Counted from the first letter of the stretch, positions 18,985-27,749 are shown. The stretch is DNA of 53,847 nucleotides from Alloalcanivorax mobilis (GCF_002864685.1 NZ_NMQZ01000040.1:1-53847), one strand, 5' to 3'. Notes: a model not told the origin generated them from the sequence alone. Translations and numbers: made by a program.

Positions 18985-19153
18985 ATAAGACCCCATCACC
19001 CAAGGCATTGCGGCGACGCAATGAGCCTTTGCGTCCAAGCGGCCTGCTTGGGGGGTAAGCGTCCGCCGTCCGACCCGTTCTTCTAACGCGCCACCGGCGG
19101 CGCGGATGTGCGTCGGTGCACGGCATCGGGCAAACCTTTGTCACACTTTTGAC

Positions 19154-19173
19154 TGATATCAATGTGATATCAA
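19154..19173. promoter_or_regulatory. tandem TGATATCAA direct repeat (candidate operator)
   Basis: TGATATCAA occurs at 19154-19162 and again at 19165-19173, an 11-bp period, about one DNA turn. Each copy contains the palindrome GATATC. It is 79 bp upstream of the protease start and 346 bp upstream of proP. The binding protein is unknown. Confidence 0.45.
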
Positions 19174-19251
19174 AAGAGTAGGTTGTTTTTGTCATTTGCC
19201 GTTCAATAGTATGGCCTCCGGTACGAATAAGGTATTACAACCGGGGGATCA

Positions 19252-20898
19252 ATGGGCATCGCAACTCTTTTCAAAGCACTTTTAATGGCGTGTTTACTGG
19301 CTTGGAGCGCCATCGCGGTGGCTTCGGACATGGCCACGCCGAGAATCATTGGCGGGGTGAGTGTGGGCGAAGCCCGTCCCTGGATGGCGGAGCTGGAAAT
19401 CAGCCGTTCCGGCGACCCGCGCCAGGGTGCCACCTTGTGCGGCGGCACCCTGGTGGCGCCGGCCTGGGTGCTGACCGCCGCCCATTGCGTGCGCACCAGC
19501 GACGGCGCAACGCAATCGCCGGCGGTGCTGTTTGTCTCTTTGGGGCATCTGGATCGCACCCGCGATGCGCCGGAGCGGCTGGCGGTGCGCGCCGTGCACG
19601 TGCACGAAGGCTACCGGGGCGATGTCTATCACAACGATCTGGCTCTGCTGGAGCTGGCATCGCCCTCCGGGCAGAGGCCCCTGGATCTGGCCAAGGCCGC
19701 GGAAATGCGCGCCCTGGAAAGCAGTGACACCGCTGACGCGTTGCTGGCGCTGGGCTGGGGGCGCACGGAGAACAGCGCGCTCTCCGACACCTTGCAGCAG
19801 GCGGCACTGGATTATGTTTCCCCACAGCGCTGCGCGCGCTATTGGAACAACCTGGGCAGTGGACAGCTTTGCGCGGTTGACCCGGCCGCCACCCGGGACA
19901 CCTGCCGGGGAGACAGCGGCGGGCCGCTGATCTATCAAAAAGACGGCCACGCCTGGTTGGCCGGCGTGACCAGCTATGGCACCGAGCAGTGCGCCAGCGG
20001 CGCCCCGGCGGTGTACACCCGGGTGAACCGCTATCTGGATTGGATCGAGCGCACTTCGCGGGGCGCGATGGTGGATCTGGAAAGCCTCAGTGAGGCGGAC
20101 GCGCTGTACGCCGGCATCGGCGAATCGATCGTGCTGCAATCCCGCATCACCAACCTGAGCCTGGTCAACGGCGCCGAGCGGGTGGGCCTGCGGCTGTTCC
20201 ACGACGCCGGGCTGCGGGTGCGCGCCGACGATCTCGGCTGCCGGGCCGGCGACGGCTACAGTGATTGCAGCGGTGGCGATTCCGTCACGCTGGGGGCCAG
20301 CAGTGGCAGCCAGACGCTGCGGCTCAGCGCCGCCGGGGGTGGCCGCTATGCCAGCCAGATCCGGGTCACGCCGATCAGTGACAGCCACGACTACTACAGC
20401 GCCGACAACGAGACGTTCCAGGCCGTGTTCAGCGATCTGCCCGACTTGGCGGTGCAGGCATCGGTGGCGCTGGCCGGCGACGATGTGCGGCTTCAGGCGC
20501 GGGTCAGCAACCGGGCCACGCACCGCGATGCGCATGGGGTATGGGTCAGTGTGCTGTTGCCGGCCGGCTGGGATTGGCGAACCTTGCCGGCCGGTTGCGT
20601 GGGCACGCGGCCGATACGCTGCGAGCTGGGCGATCTGGCCCGTGGGCAGAGCCTGACCCGCACCCTCACCCTGAGCGGGGCGGGCGCTGGCCGGGTGCAG
20701 GTGGACGGCGGCGGCCGGGAGGGGGATTTCCCCACCGGCGACACCCGCGCGTTCGCCAACCCGGCCAGCGCGGCGACGGAGGCCCCCCGCGCGCAGAATG
20801 ACGGTAGTGGTGGCGGCGGTGGTGGCGGTGGCGCCAGCGGGCTGTGGTTGCTGGCGGCGTTGTCGGGTTTATGGGTACGGCGCCGGGCGTACGCCTGA
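19252..20898 (+). CDS. secreted trypsin-like serine protease with GlyGly-CTERM tail
   Basis: The 548-residue protein has a signal peptide (residues 1-25), a short propeptide with activation site PR-IIGG at 31/32, and an S1 peptidase domain. The catalytic triad is His78 (TAAHC), Asp129 (NDLALL) and Ser222 (GDSGGP); the Asp six residues before the Ser predicts trypsin-like cleavage after Arg/Lys. Residues about 275-510 form two beta-rich repeat domains of the DUF11/CARDB kind. The end, a glycine run, one hydrophobic helix and RRR, fits GlyGly-CTERM, a type II secretion substrate signal processed by rhombosortase. GGGGG at 19242-19246 is the likely ribosome binding site. Confidence 0.92.
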   Translation: MGIATLFKALLMACLLAWSAIAVASDMATPRIIGGVSVGEARPWMAELEISRSGDPRQGATLCGGTLVAPAWVLTAAHCVRTSDGATQSPAVLFVSLGHLDRTRDAPERLAVRAVHVHEGYRGDVYHNDLALLELASPSGQRPLDLAKAAEMRALESSDTADALLALGWGRTENSALSDTLQQAALDYVSPQRCARYWNNLGSGQLCAVDPAATRDTCRGDSGGPLIYQKDGHAWLAGVTSYGTEQCASGAPAVYTRVNRYLDWIERTSRGAMVDLESLSEADALYAGIGESIVLQSRITNLSLVNGAERVGLRLFHDAGLRVRADDLGCRAGDGYSDCSGGDSVTLGASSGSQTLRLSAAGGGRYASQIRVTPISDSHDYYSADNETFQAVFSDLPDLAVQASVALAGDDVRLQARVSNRATHRDAHGVWVSVLLPAGWDWRTLPAGCVGTRPIRCELGDLARGQSLTRTLTLSGAGAGRVQVDGGGREGDFPTGDTRAFANPASAATEAPRAQNDGSGGGGGGGGASGLWLLAALSGLWVRRRAYA

Positions 20899-20900
20899 CC

Positions 20901-21719
20901 TCAATCGACCAGCGAGAGGTGCCGTTCCGGCTCGGCGGCCAGGGCGCCGGCATTGCCCTTCCAGGGAATGGCGGTGAAGCCGGCGGGAATCTGTTGCAGC
21001 AAAAACGGCACTTTGATCACATCGAAGTAGGGCGAGTGATCGAAATCGGCGGCATGGAACACACGCGGTTGCAGCCGCAGCAAGCGCGAGCCATTGCTCG
21101 CCTCCTTGACCAGCGGGTGCACCGGGAACTGAATAAAAGCGAACGCCTCGCCGGCGGTGGTGCCGGTGATCACCCGCAACAGATCGTTGGCCCAATGGTT
21201 GAACAACCGCCGGCGCCAGGAGCGGCCCAGTAACCGCCAGGGCAGCAACCAGAGCAACGCCAGGGCACTCCAGGAGTGCTGCGAGCCGCTGCCCAGGCGG
21301 CTGATGGCGAAGCGCAGGGCGTCCTGGCGTTCTTCGGCGGCCAGGTTCTGTGCCCGGCACACGCGCAGATGCAAGCCATCCAGATGACTCAGATCGCGCA
21401 CCCGCAAGCCCCGCTCCAGGCTGGCATCAAGCACCAGCTGGGTGTCCGGCTCGCAGGGCAGGTAGTCCGCCAGCAGGGCCCTGAGCGCCGGGTCGGCCAG
21501 GTCATGAGGGCGGCCGATATAAAGCAGTGCGCGCGAAAAACGGCTGGTGGAGATCATCTTCAGGCGCTGGTCCAGGCGGCTCTCGCCGTCCACCAGCAGC
21601 ACGTCACAGGGCTGCAGCCGGGCGCGCTGGGTGGCGAGGTCGCCGAGCGGCCAGTCCTTGCTTTCCGGCTGGCGCTGAAGACGTTCAGCGAGCCATTCGT
21701 AGAGTCGTTGAGGGTTCAT
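20901..21719 (-). CDS. YiiX/YebB-like (NlpC/P60 permuted papain fold) protein, probably inactive
   Basis: The 272-residue protein aligns by eye along its length with the lipo-like YiiX-type proteins of pseudomonads as I recall them: CDVLLVDGESRLDQ, LYIG, the HLRVCRA segment, and DFDHSPYFDVIK near the end. In those relatives the catalytic His is in WSHAALYVG and the Cys in IICSSLIAQAF. Here the equivalents read FSRALLYIG (Arg63) and VITGTTAGEAF (Thr185), so both are replaced. The start at 21719 is favoured because the 24 upstream residues are not family-like. It is convergent with the protease gene, 2 bp apart. Function unknown. Confidence 0.72.
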   Translation of the reverse strand: MNPQRLYEWLAERLQRQPESKDWPLGDLATQRARLQPCDVLLVDGESRLDQRLKMISTSRFSRALLYIGRPHDLADPALRALLADYLPCEPDTQLVLDASLERGLRVRDLSHLDGLHLRVCRAQNLAAEERQDALRFAISRLGSGSQHSWSALALLWLLPWRLLGRSWRRRLFNHWANDLLRVITGTTAGEAFAFIQFPVHPLVKEASNGSRLLRLQPRVFHAADFDHSPYFDVIKVPFLLQQIPAGFTAIPWKGNAGALAAEPERHLSLVD

Positions 21720-21838
21720 GGAATCCGGCGGTGATGAAAGAAATGCCCGGCGCGGTAGGCCGGCCGAGCAGGCGCGTGGCATCGGCCACATCGCCCGGCT
21801 GACGGGCGCTCAACGCGCCCGACGTCACTGCGGCTATC

Positions 21839-22951
21839 CTACAATAGCGCCACGGCGCGGTCGATGACCCGGTAGTCAGTGTAGAAATGCGGTGACAGAC
21901 GCACGCCACCGCCGCGCTCCGCGCACACCACGCCCCCGGCCTGCAGGCGCTGGCGGGTGGTGCCGGGCGCTTCGCTGCCCAGTCGGAAGGTGACAATGCC
22001 GGCACGCCGGGCCGGCTGCGCCGGGCTCAGCAGAGTGGCGCCGGCGTCTTGCAGGGCCGCGTACAGATGATCGACGCGCTCTCCCAAACGTTGCTCCACC
22101 TCGGCCATGCCCAACTCCCGCAGCAACGACAGCGACGCTTCCAGGGCGTGCACGCCGAGCATATTGGGGCTGCCGCATTCGAAGCGCCGGGCGTCGTCGG
22201 CGGGTCGCCAGTCGCTGCGTCCGTAATCGCCGGCGTTGGCGATCATGTGCCAGCCGAACTGGCGCAGCCGCAGCCGCTCTCGGGCGTCGGGGTGGCAGTA
22301 GAACAACGCCACGCCCTCCGGGCCGAGCATCCATTTATGGCCGTCGGCGACCACGAAATCCGCCTGCGCGGCGTGGGCATCGAAGGCCACCGCGCCGAGA
22401 CTCTGGATCGCATCCACGCAAAACAGCACGCCGCGCTGCCGGCAGGCGGCGCCGATGCGCGGCAGATCCATGCGAATGCCGGTGCCGTATTGCACCGACG
22501 AGATCGACACCAGCCGGGTGCGTTCGGTGAACGCCTCAATCAGCGCCCGTTCTGGGTCGTCGCCGGCCACATCCACCGACACCACCTCCACGCCACGGTC
22601 GCCGAGCGCCTGCCAGGGAATCCGGTTGGAGGGAAATTCCTGGTCGCTGATCACCACCTGATCGCCGGCCTGCCAGTCGAGCCCCTCGGCGATCACCGAA
22701 AGCCCCTCCGAGGTGTTTTTCAGCAGCGCCACATCGCGGCTGTCGACCCCACCGATCAGCCAGGCGAGGTGCTCACGCAGGCGCTGCTCCACCTCACCCC
22801 AGCGTGGGTAATCACGGGCCCCCTGGTGGATGTTTTCGTCGGCGAACGCGAGCACCGCGTCCCGGGTACGGCGTGGCCAGGGCGCCACCGCCGCGTGGTT
22901 GAGATAAAGCACATCGTCGCGCAGGGGAAATTCCGCTTGCAGGTCCACCAT
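21839..22951 (-). CDS. class V aminotransferase-fold PLP enzyme
   Basis: The 370-residue protein has the fold type I PLP layout of the cysteine desulfurase/selenocysteine lyase-like group: YLNHAAVAPWP at the start, NTSEGLSVIAEGL, the cofactor Asp in FCVDAIQSLG, and the Schiff-base Lys in ADGHKWMLGPEG. No clear persulfide-forming Cys loop is seen, so sulfur transfer is doubtful and the substrate is unknown. The start at 22951 has AAAGGAGC at ideal spacing. Three tandem 13-bp repeats lie just upstream. It is divergent from the TetR regulator gene. Confidence 0.85.
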   Translation of the reverse strand: MVDLQAEFPLRDDVLYLNHAAVAPWPRRTRDAVLAFADENIHQGARDYPRWGEVEQRLREHLAWLIGGVDSRDVALLKNTSEGLSVIAEGLDWQAGDQVVISDQEFPSNRIPWQALGDRGVEVVSVDVAGDDPERALIEAFTERTRLVSISSVQYGTGIRMDLPRIGAACRQRGVLFCVDAIQSLGAVAFDAHAAQADFVVADGHKWMLGPEGVALFYCHPDARERLRLRQFGWHMIANAGDYGRSDWRPADDARRFECGSPNMLGVHALEASLSLLRELGMAEVEQRLGERVDHLYAALQDAGATLLSPAQPARRAGIVTFRLGSEAPGTTRQRLQAGGVVCAERGGGVRLSPHFYTDYRVIDRAVALL

Positions 22952-22966
22952 GGAAGCTCCTTTGTT

Positions 22967-23005
22967 ATCATCTTCGCAGATCATCGTCGCAGATCATCGT
23001 TGCAG
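22967..23005. repeat. three tandem 13-bp repeats
   Basis: ATCATCTTCGCAG, ATCATCGTCGCAG and ATCATCGTTGCAG follow without gaps, differing at one position each. The block ends 16 bp upstream of the aminotransferase start, so it lies in its promoter or leader. Confidence 0.85.
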
Positions 23006-23011
23006 GGCGTG

Positions 23012-23089
23012 GTTCAGAGGTTCCCCTGGCCGTATGCGATTCTGGCCGGGCACGGCTGTTGCAGCCCGAATGATTGTAGCCCTCTGAAC
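23012..23089. repeat. 9-bp inverted repeat flanking a 60-bp core
   Basis: GTTCAGAGG at 23012-23020 is exactly complementary to CCTCTGAAC at 23081-23089. A smaller hairpin GGCTG-TTG-CAGCC lies inside. It sits between the divergent aminotransferase and TetR genes. It could be an operator pair, a small structured RNA or chance. Confidence 0.4.
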
Positions 23090-23174
23090 GGAGTATGCCG
23101 AATCCGCCGCCGCGCCCTTCGTGGACACCGGCCGGATAGGTTAGACTCGTGGGTCACCGTATAAGGAGAAATCA

Positions 23175-23807
23175 ATGGCGGATCTGGAAAAGGCCACGCG
23201 CAAGGCGCAGGAGTTTCGGCAACGCGAGCAACAGATTCTCGACGCCGCGCTGGCGCTGTTTCTGGAATTCGGGGAAGACCGCGTCACGGTGGAAATGATC
23301 GCCGACCGGGTGGGGATCGGCAAAGGCACCATCTACAAGCATTTCGAGACCAAGAACGAAATCTATTTGCTGTTGATGCTGCGCTACGAGGAAGACCTGG
23401 CCGAGCTGTTCAACGACATTTCCGAAACCGACGACAAAGAAACCCTGGCGCGGGAATACTTTCGCTTTCGCATCAGTGACCCGCAGCGTTACCAGCTGTT
23501 TGACCGCCTGGAAAACAAGGTGATCAAGGATCACGCGGTACCGGATCTGGTGGAGAAACTGCATCGCATTCGCGAGTCCAATTTCGAACGGCTCACGCAC
23601 ATCGTCAAGGCGCGGGTGCAGGAGGGCAGTCTGGAGGATGTGCCGGCGATCTATCATATCTGCAGCGCCTGGGCGCTGGCGCACGGCGCGGTGGCGTTGA
23701 TGCAATCGCCGTTCTATCAGCGTTTGATTGAAGACAAGGACGATTTTCTCGATTTCCTGGTGGAAATCGGTATCCGCATGGGCAATCGCGGCCAGCGCGG
23801 CAAATAA
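23175..23807 (+). CDS. TetR/AcrR-family transcriptional regulator
   Basis: The 210-residue protein has the TetR N-terminal helix-turn-helix, residues about 18-65: REQQILDAALALFLEF, then VTVEMIADRVGIGKGTIYKHF, a strong match. The C-terminal ligand domain is not recognisable to a specific subfamily. AAGGAG lies six bases before the start. A DUF1285 gene follows 50 bp downstream on the same strand and may be cotranscribed. The divergent aminotransferase gene is a natural candidate target. The ligand is unknown. Confidence 0.92.
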   Translation: MADLEKATRKAQEFRQREQQILDAALALFLEFGEDRVTVEMIADRVGIGKGTIYKHFETKNEIYLLLMLRYEEDLAELFNDISETDDKETLAREYFRFRISDPQRYQLFDRLENKVIKDHAVPDLVEKLHRIRESNFERLTHIVKARVQEGSLEDVPAIYHICSAWALAHGAVALMQSPFYQRLIEDKDDFLDFLVEIGIRMGNRGQRGK

Positions 23808-23857
23808 ACCGGCCGTCGGCTCGGGCCGCCAGGGCCGGGGCTGTCAAGGAGAGACCA

Positions 23858-24418
23858 ATGGCGAAAACCGACGAACTGATCGCGCTTCTGGAAAAAGCGG
23901 AAAAGGACGAACAGGGTCTGCCGCCGGTGCACCAATGGCACCCGGAGCGCGAAGACGACATCGACATGCGCATCGACCGGGAAGGCCAATGGTTCTATCA
24001 GGGCTCGATGATTGAGCGGCACCGCATGGTGAAGCTGTTTTCCACCATTCTGCTGCGCGAGGGCGACGATTATTTCCTGGTCACGCCGGTGGAGAAGCTG
24101 CGCATCCAGGTCGAGGTGGCGCCGTTCGTGGCCACCCAGGTCGAATTCGTCAGTGGCGACGGTGCCGATAAACTGGTGTTCACTACCAACGTGGACAGCC
24201 ACGTGGTGGCCGGTGAGCGCCATCCGATCCGGGTGGAAACCGACCCGGCCAGCGGCGAGCCGACCCCGTATCTGCACGTGCGCGATAATCTCGAGGCGCT
24301 GATTTCGCGCAATGTTTTCTATCAACTGGTGGAGTGGGCCCGCCAGGAGAAACAGGGTGAAAGCAGCCGCCTGCTGATTGATTCCGATGGGGTAAGTTTC
24401 GAACTCGGCCGGTTGTGA
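23858..24418 (+). CDS. DUF1285 domain-containing protein
   Basis: The 186-residue cytoplasmic protein fits DUF1285: PPVHQWHPEREDDIDMRIDR, GQWFYQGSMIERHRMVKLF, DDYFLVTPVEK, and a C-terminal YLHVRDNLEALISRNVFYQL. Structures of this family exist but no biochemical function is established. AAGGAGAG precedes the start. It follows the TetR gene by 50 bp and converges with the kinase-phosphatase gene. Confidence 0.9.
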   Translation: MAKTDELIALLEKAEKDEQGLPPVHQWHPEREDDIDMRIDREGQWFYQGSMIERHRMVKLFSTILLREGDDYFLVTPVEKLRIQVEVAPFVATQVEFVSGDGADKLVFTTNVDSHVVAGERHPIRVETDPASGEPTPYLHVRDNLEALISRNVFYQLVEWARQEKQGESSRLLIDSDGVSFELGRL

Positions 24419-24448
24419 TTTCCGATTCGCGCGGCCCGCCGGGCCGCG

Positions 24449-26116
24449 CTATTTGGCCAAGACACTCAACAGCAGCAGCAACAACAGCATGGCGCTGGCG
24501 CCTCGCCAGAAGCGCAGCTGGCCGATCGGGTCGCGCCGTGGTGGCGCGCTGACGGTGCCGGGATCGCGCAACGCGGCGCGGAATTCGGCGACGTCGTGAA
24601 AGCGTTGTTCCGGGCGTATCGAAAGGGCTCGGGCCAGCGCGCCCTGCACGCCGTCCGGTATGAATCGGTTGTGCCGTGTGAGCGGTGGTAACGGATCGCG
24701 CGCCCGGCGTTGGTACTGCCCTTGCCAGGGCAGCGTGCCGGTCAGCAGTTCGTGAATCACCACGGCGGCGGCGAACTGGTCGCTGGCTTCGCTGGGGGCG
24801 CCGCCGGTGGCGCGTTCCGGCGCGGTGTAAGGGCGGGTGCCCTGGGGCAAAGCGGACACCGGTTGATCGCCGCCCCGGCAATGGGCACCGCCCAGGTCGA
24901 TCAGACGCAGCAACCCGTGCCGGTCGATCATCAGATTATCCGGTTTCAGATCGTCGTGGATCACATCGCTGCGGTGCAGGGCGCGCAGCCCGTTAAGCAG
25001 TTGATCGGCGAGATAGAGTCTCTCCTCCACCGGCGCGTCCGGGCGCTGCCGCCACCATTGCGCCAGGGTGGCACCGTCAATCCATTGCAAATACAGATAC
25101 AGGCAACTGGGCGGTCGGGGCGTCGCCAGCAGGCGTGGAAAATGCGGCCCTCGCAGGCGCCCCAGTAGCCAGCCCTCCTGGGCGAAGCGGCGCAGCGCCT
25201 CAAGATCGTCTTCCAGATTCACCGACGGCGCCTTGAGCACGCCGGTGCCGCCGTGCGCATCACGGACCAGGTAGAGATGGCTGCGCGGGCTGGCGTGCAA
25301 TTGGCGCAGCACGGTGAGGTCATCCAGGCTCTGGCCAACGCTCAGTGACGGTGGCAGCGGCCGCTCACCGAGCAGGCGCACGCTTTCCTCGGCGCCGGCC
25401 TGGCCGGGCATGTCCACCCACAGCACCTGACAACTCAGGTTGTCGCTGGCGCCGGCGGCGAGCGCGTCGTCCAGCAGCCGCCGGGCTTGCGTGTCGGGGT
25501 CGTTCTGATCGCCGATGCGCTGCGCCAGTTCGTCACTGGACAGGGCGTCGTGCACGCCGTCGCTGGTCAGCAGAAAGCGATCTCCGGGGCGCAACGGGTG
25601 GTGGCAGTAGTCGACCTCCAAACGGCTGTCGCAGCCCATGGCGCGGGTCAGTACCGGCCGGCCGTTCAGCTGCCGTTGATGATCCCGGGTGAGGCACTCA
25701 ATGTGGCCGGCGCGCCAGCGCCAGATGCGTGAGTCGCCGACCTGAAACAGGTGCGCGCTGGCGCCACGCAATACCAGGATAGACAGCGTGCACAGGTGCG
25801 CTTCGCCAGCCTGCGTTTGCCGGTACAACCAGCGGTTGAGCGCGTCCAGCACGCGCTGGGCGCTGCGCGGCACGCTCCACAGTGCCGGCGTGGCGTAATA
25901 GTCGCTGGTAAATCCGAGCACGCAGGATTCCGCCGCTTCGCGCCCGCGACCGGCGCTGGAGAGACCGTCGGCGAGCGCCGCCACCACGCCCTTGGTGCGC
26001 AGGGCGGGGTCCTGCGTGGCCGGCAGCCGCAGCGCCACGGCGTCCGCGTTGAGCGGCTTGCGCCCGCCCCGCGACTGCTGGCCGGCGCGTACCGTCAGTG
26101 TCGTCAGTGGCGCCAT
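24449..26116 (-). CDS. fused PP2C phosphatase / Ser-Thr protein kinase, membrane tethered
   Basis: The 555-residue protein joins an N-terminal PP2C domain (about 1-240; VAALADGLSS, VGDSRIW, LTSDGVHDAL, ASDNLSC) to a Hanks-type kinase (about 255-520) and a C-terminal helix (about 535-553). The kinase has Lys in GVLKAPS, catalytic loop HDDLKPDN and metal-binding DLG in place of DFG; the usual Arg of HRD is Asp, so it is a non-RD kinase. The glycine-rich loop is degenerate. The start overlaps the transporter stop (TGATG), so the two are translationally coupled. The arrangement suggests post-translational control of nitrate uptake or reduction, which is inference. Confidence 0.93.
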   Translation of the reverse strand: MAPLTTLTVRAGQQSRGGRKPLNADAVALRLPATQDPALRTKGVVAALADGLSSAGRGREAAESCVLGFTSDYYATPALWSVPRSAQRVLDALNRWLYRQTQAGEAHLCTLSILVLRGASAHLFQVGDSRIWRWRAGHIECLTRDHQRQLNGRPVLTRAMGCDSRLEVDYCHHPLRPGDRFLLTSDGVHDALSSDELAQRIGDQNDPDTQARRLLDDALAAGASDNLSCQVLWVDMPGQAGAEESVRLLGERPLPPSLSVGQSLDDLTVLRQLHASPRSHLYLVRDAHGGTGVLKAPSVNLEDDLEALRRFAQEGWLLGRLRGPHFPRLLATPRPPSCLYLYLQWIDGATLAQWWRQRPDAPVEERLYLADQLLNGLRALHRSDVIHDDLKPDNLMIDRHGLLRLIDLGGAHCRGGDQPVSALPQGTRPYTAPERATGGAPSEASDQFAAAVVIHELLTGTLPWQGQYQRRARDPLPPLTRHNRFIPDGVQGALARALSIRPEQRFHDVAEFRAALRDPGTVSAPPRRDPIGQLRFWRGASAMLLLLLLLSVLAK

Positions 26117-27585
26117 CAGCCCACCTCGATCAGCTGCACCTGCCCGTGTTCATCCACTTCGGCGATGTGTCCGCGCGGCTCATCGAGAAAGCGCACCGCC
26201 AGCAGCGTCACGGCGGCCGCCGCGGCGATCACCAGGAAGAAGGTGCTGTTGTCGACGAAGGTCAGCACGGTGAGAAACATCACCGCTCCGGCGTTGCCGT
26301 AGGCGCCGACCATGCCGGCGATCTGGCCAGTGAGACGGCGCTTGATCAGCGGCACGGTGGCGAACACCGCGCCTTCGCCGGCTTGCACGAAGAACGAGCA
26401 GCCCATGGTCGCCAGCACCGCCAGCACCAGCGGCCAGCCACTGGTGATCTGGCTGAGCACCAGGTAGCCGGCGATCAGGCCGACCAGCAGAATGGCCAGG
26501 GACTTCTTGCGCCCGAAACGGTCCGAGAGCCAGCCGCCGCCGGGGCGGGCAACCAGGTTCATGAACGCGTAGCCCGACGCCAGCAGGCCGGCCAGCACCG
26601 GCTCCAGTTGGAAGGTGTCGGTGAAAAACAGTGGCAACATGGACACCACCGCCAGCTCCGAGCCGAAGGTCACCAGATAGGCGAGATCAAGAATGGCCAC
26701 CTGTTTGAACGAATAGCGGTCACGCTCATGCACCCCTTGCGCGAGGTGCTCGCGATTGACCCGCCAGGCCTGCCACATCTGCACCATCGCCAGGGCCACC
26801 ACCAGGGCCGCCATCACCAGTTCAGCGGTGTCGCCATACAGGTTCAGATTATTGGGGCCAAGTCGCCAGATAATCAGCAGCAGGGCGCCGTACAGCGGCA
26901 CGCTCATGGCCAGATAGAAGAACAGATCGCGGCGGCTGGTGACTTCCAACGCGCCGGCGCGTTTGGGCTTGAAGTAGGCGCTGCCCTTGGGGGTGTCGCG
27001 GGCGCGCCAGAGAAACACCAGGCCGTAAAGAAACGCCACCACACCGGTGCTGGCGATGGCCCAGCGCCAGCCGTCGTCGCCGCCGTACAGCATCGCCACG
27101 GTGGGCAGGGTCATGGCGGCGGCGGCGGAACCGAAATTGCCCCAGCCGCCATAGACACCTTCGGCCAGCCCCACTTCGCGGGCCGGGAACCACTCGCCGA
27201 TCAAGCGGATACCGACCACGAAACCGGCACCAACAAAGCCGAGAAGCAGACGGGTGATGGCGAGCTGCGTGTAGCTTTGCGCCAGGGCAAAGGCGAAGCA
27301 GGGCAGCGCCGCCAGCATCAGCAGCACGCCGTAGACCAGCCTGGGGCCGAAGCGGTCCACCAGCGAGCCGATCACCACGCGGGCCGGGATGGTCAAAGCC
27401 ACGTTCAGAATCAGCAGGGCTTTGACCTGCTCGCTGCTGAGGTTGAAGGCATCGCGAATGGTGCCCATCAGAGGCGCGTGGGAGAACCACACCATGAAAG
27501 TAATAAAGAACGCGATCCACGACAGATGCAGCAGCCGGATGCGCGGTGCCGACAGGGCCAGCGGATTCAAGCGGGGCTCGGACAT
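26116..27585 (-). CDS. MFS nitrate/nitrite transporter (NarK/NasA type)
   Basis: The 489-residue transporter has twelve hydrophobic segments and the nitrate signatures of the NNP family: [14 protein letters not shown]-like first helix, [16 protein letters not shown] with the substrate Arg, and [16 protein letters not shown]. It is expected to take up nitrate for the assimilatory enzymes encoded divergently. AAGGGAA precedes the start at 27585; a frame extending to 27720 would begin upstream of the predicted transcription start. A sigma-54 promoter at 27624-27639 gives a leader of about 28 bases. The kinase-phosphatase gene follows with a one-base stop/start overlap. Confidence 0.94.
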   Translation of the reverse strand: MSEPRLNPLALSAPRIRLLHLSWIAFFITFMVWFSHAPLMGTIRDAFNLSSEQVKALLILNVALTIPARVVIGSLVDRFGPRLVYGVLLMLAALPCFAFALAQSYTQLAITRLLLGFVGAGFVVGIRLIGEWFPAREVGLAEGVYGGWGNFGSAAAAMTLPTVAMLYGGDDGWRWAIASTGVVAFLYGLVFLWRARDTPKGSAYFKPKRAGALEVTSRRDLFFYLAMSVPLYGALLLIIWRLGPNNLNLYGDTAELVMAALVVALAMVQMWQAWRVNREHLAQGVHERDRYSFKQVAILDLAYLVTFGSELAVVSMLPLFFTDTFQLEPVLAGLLASGYAFMNLVARPGGGWLSDRFGRKKSLAILLVGLIAGYLVLSQITSGWPLVLAVLATMGCSFFVQAGEGAVFATVPLIKRRLTGQIAGMVGAYGNAGAVMFLTVLTFVDNSTFFLVIAAAAAVTLLAVRFLDEPRGHIAEVDEHGQVQLIEVG

Positions 27586-27623
27586 AACGGTTCCCTTGCG
27601 AAGGATACGGACCCGAACGTTGG

Positions 27624-27639
27624 AGCAAACCCCATGCCA
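27624..27639 (-). promoter_or_regulatory. sigma-54 promoter of the nitrate transporter operon
   Basis: On the minus strand the sequence is TGGCATG-N4-TTGCT, one mismatch from the consensus TGGCACG-N4-TTGCW, with the invariant GG and GC eleven bases apart start to start. Transcription should begin near 27613, about 28 bases before the transporter ATG. Confidence 0.8.
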
Positions 27640-27689
27640 TGGACGAAATAGCACTGAAAACAAGGCTTCTGGCCCGCCGGGGCCGGCCG

Positions 27690-27706
27690 TGCACGCCGTG
27701 GGTGCG
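27690..27706. promoter_or_regulatory. NtrC-like enhancer site 1
   Basis: TGCACGCCGTGGGTGCG: half sites TGCAC and GTGCG are separated by seven bases, matching the geometry of the classical glnA sites (TGCAC-N7-GTGCA). One half-site mismatch. Confidence 0.55.
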
Positions 27707-27724
27707 CAATCGGCGGGCAAAAAG

Positions 27725-27741
27725 TGCGCGCTTGAGGTGCA
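27725..27741. promoter_or_regulatory. NtrC-like enhancer site 2
   Basis: TGCGCGCTTGAGGTGCA: half sites TGCGC and GTGCA with a seven-base spacer. One half-site mismatch to TGCAC-N7-GTGCA. Its right half also forms part of a perfect GTGCAC-N6-GTGCAC palindrome at 27737-27754. Confidence 0.55.
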
Positions 27742-27749
27742 CGAAAAAG

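Larger units (their letters stand above)
18809..19251. other. proP-protease divergent intergenic region
   Basis: No gene is supported in these 443 bases. It contains the heptamer array at 18911-18984 close to proP and, nearer the protease gene, a direct repeat of TGATATCAA. An AT-richer stretch from about 19140 to 19220 probably carries the promoter of the protease gene. Confidence 0.5.
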
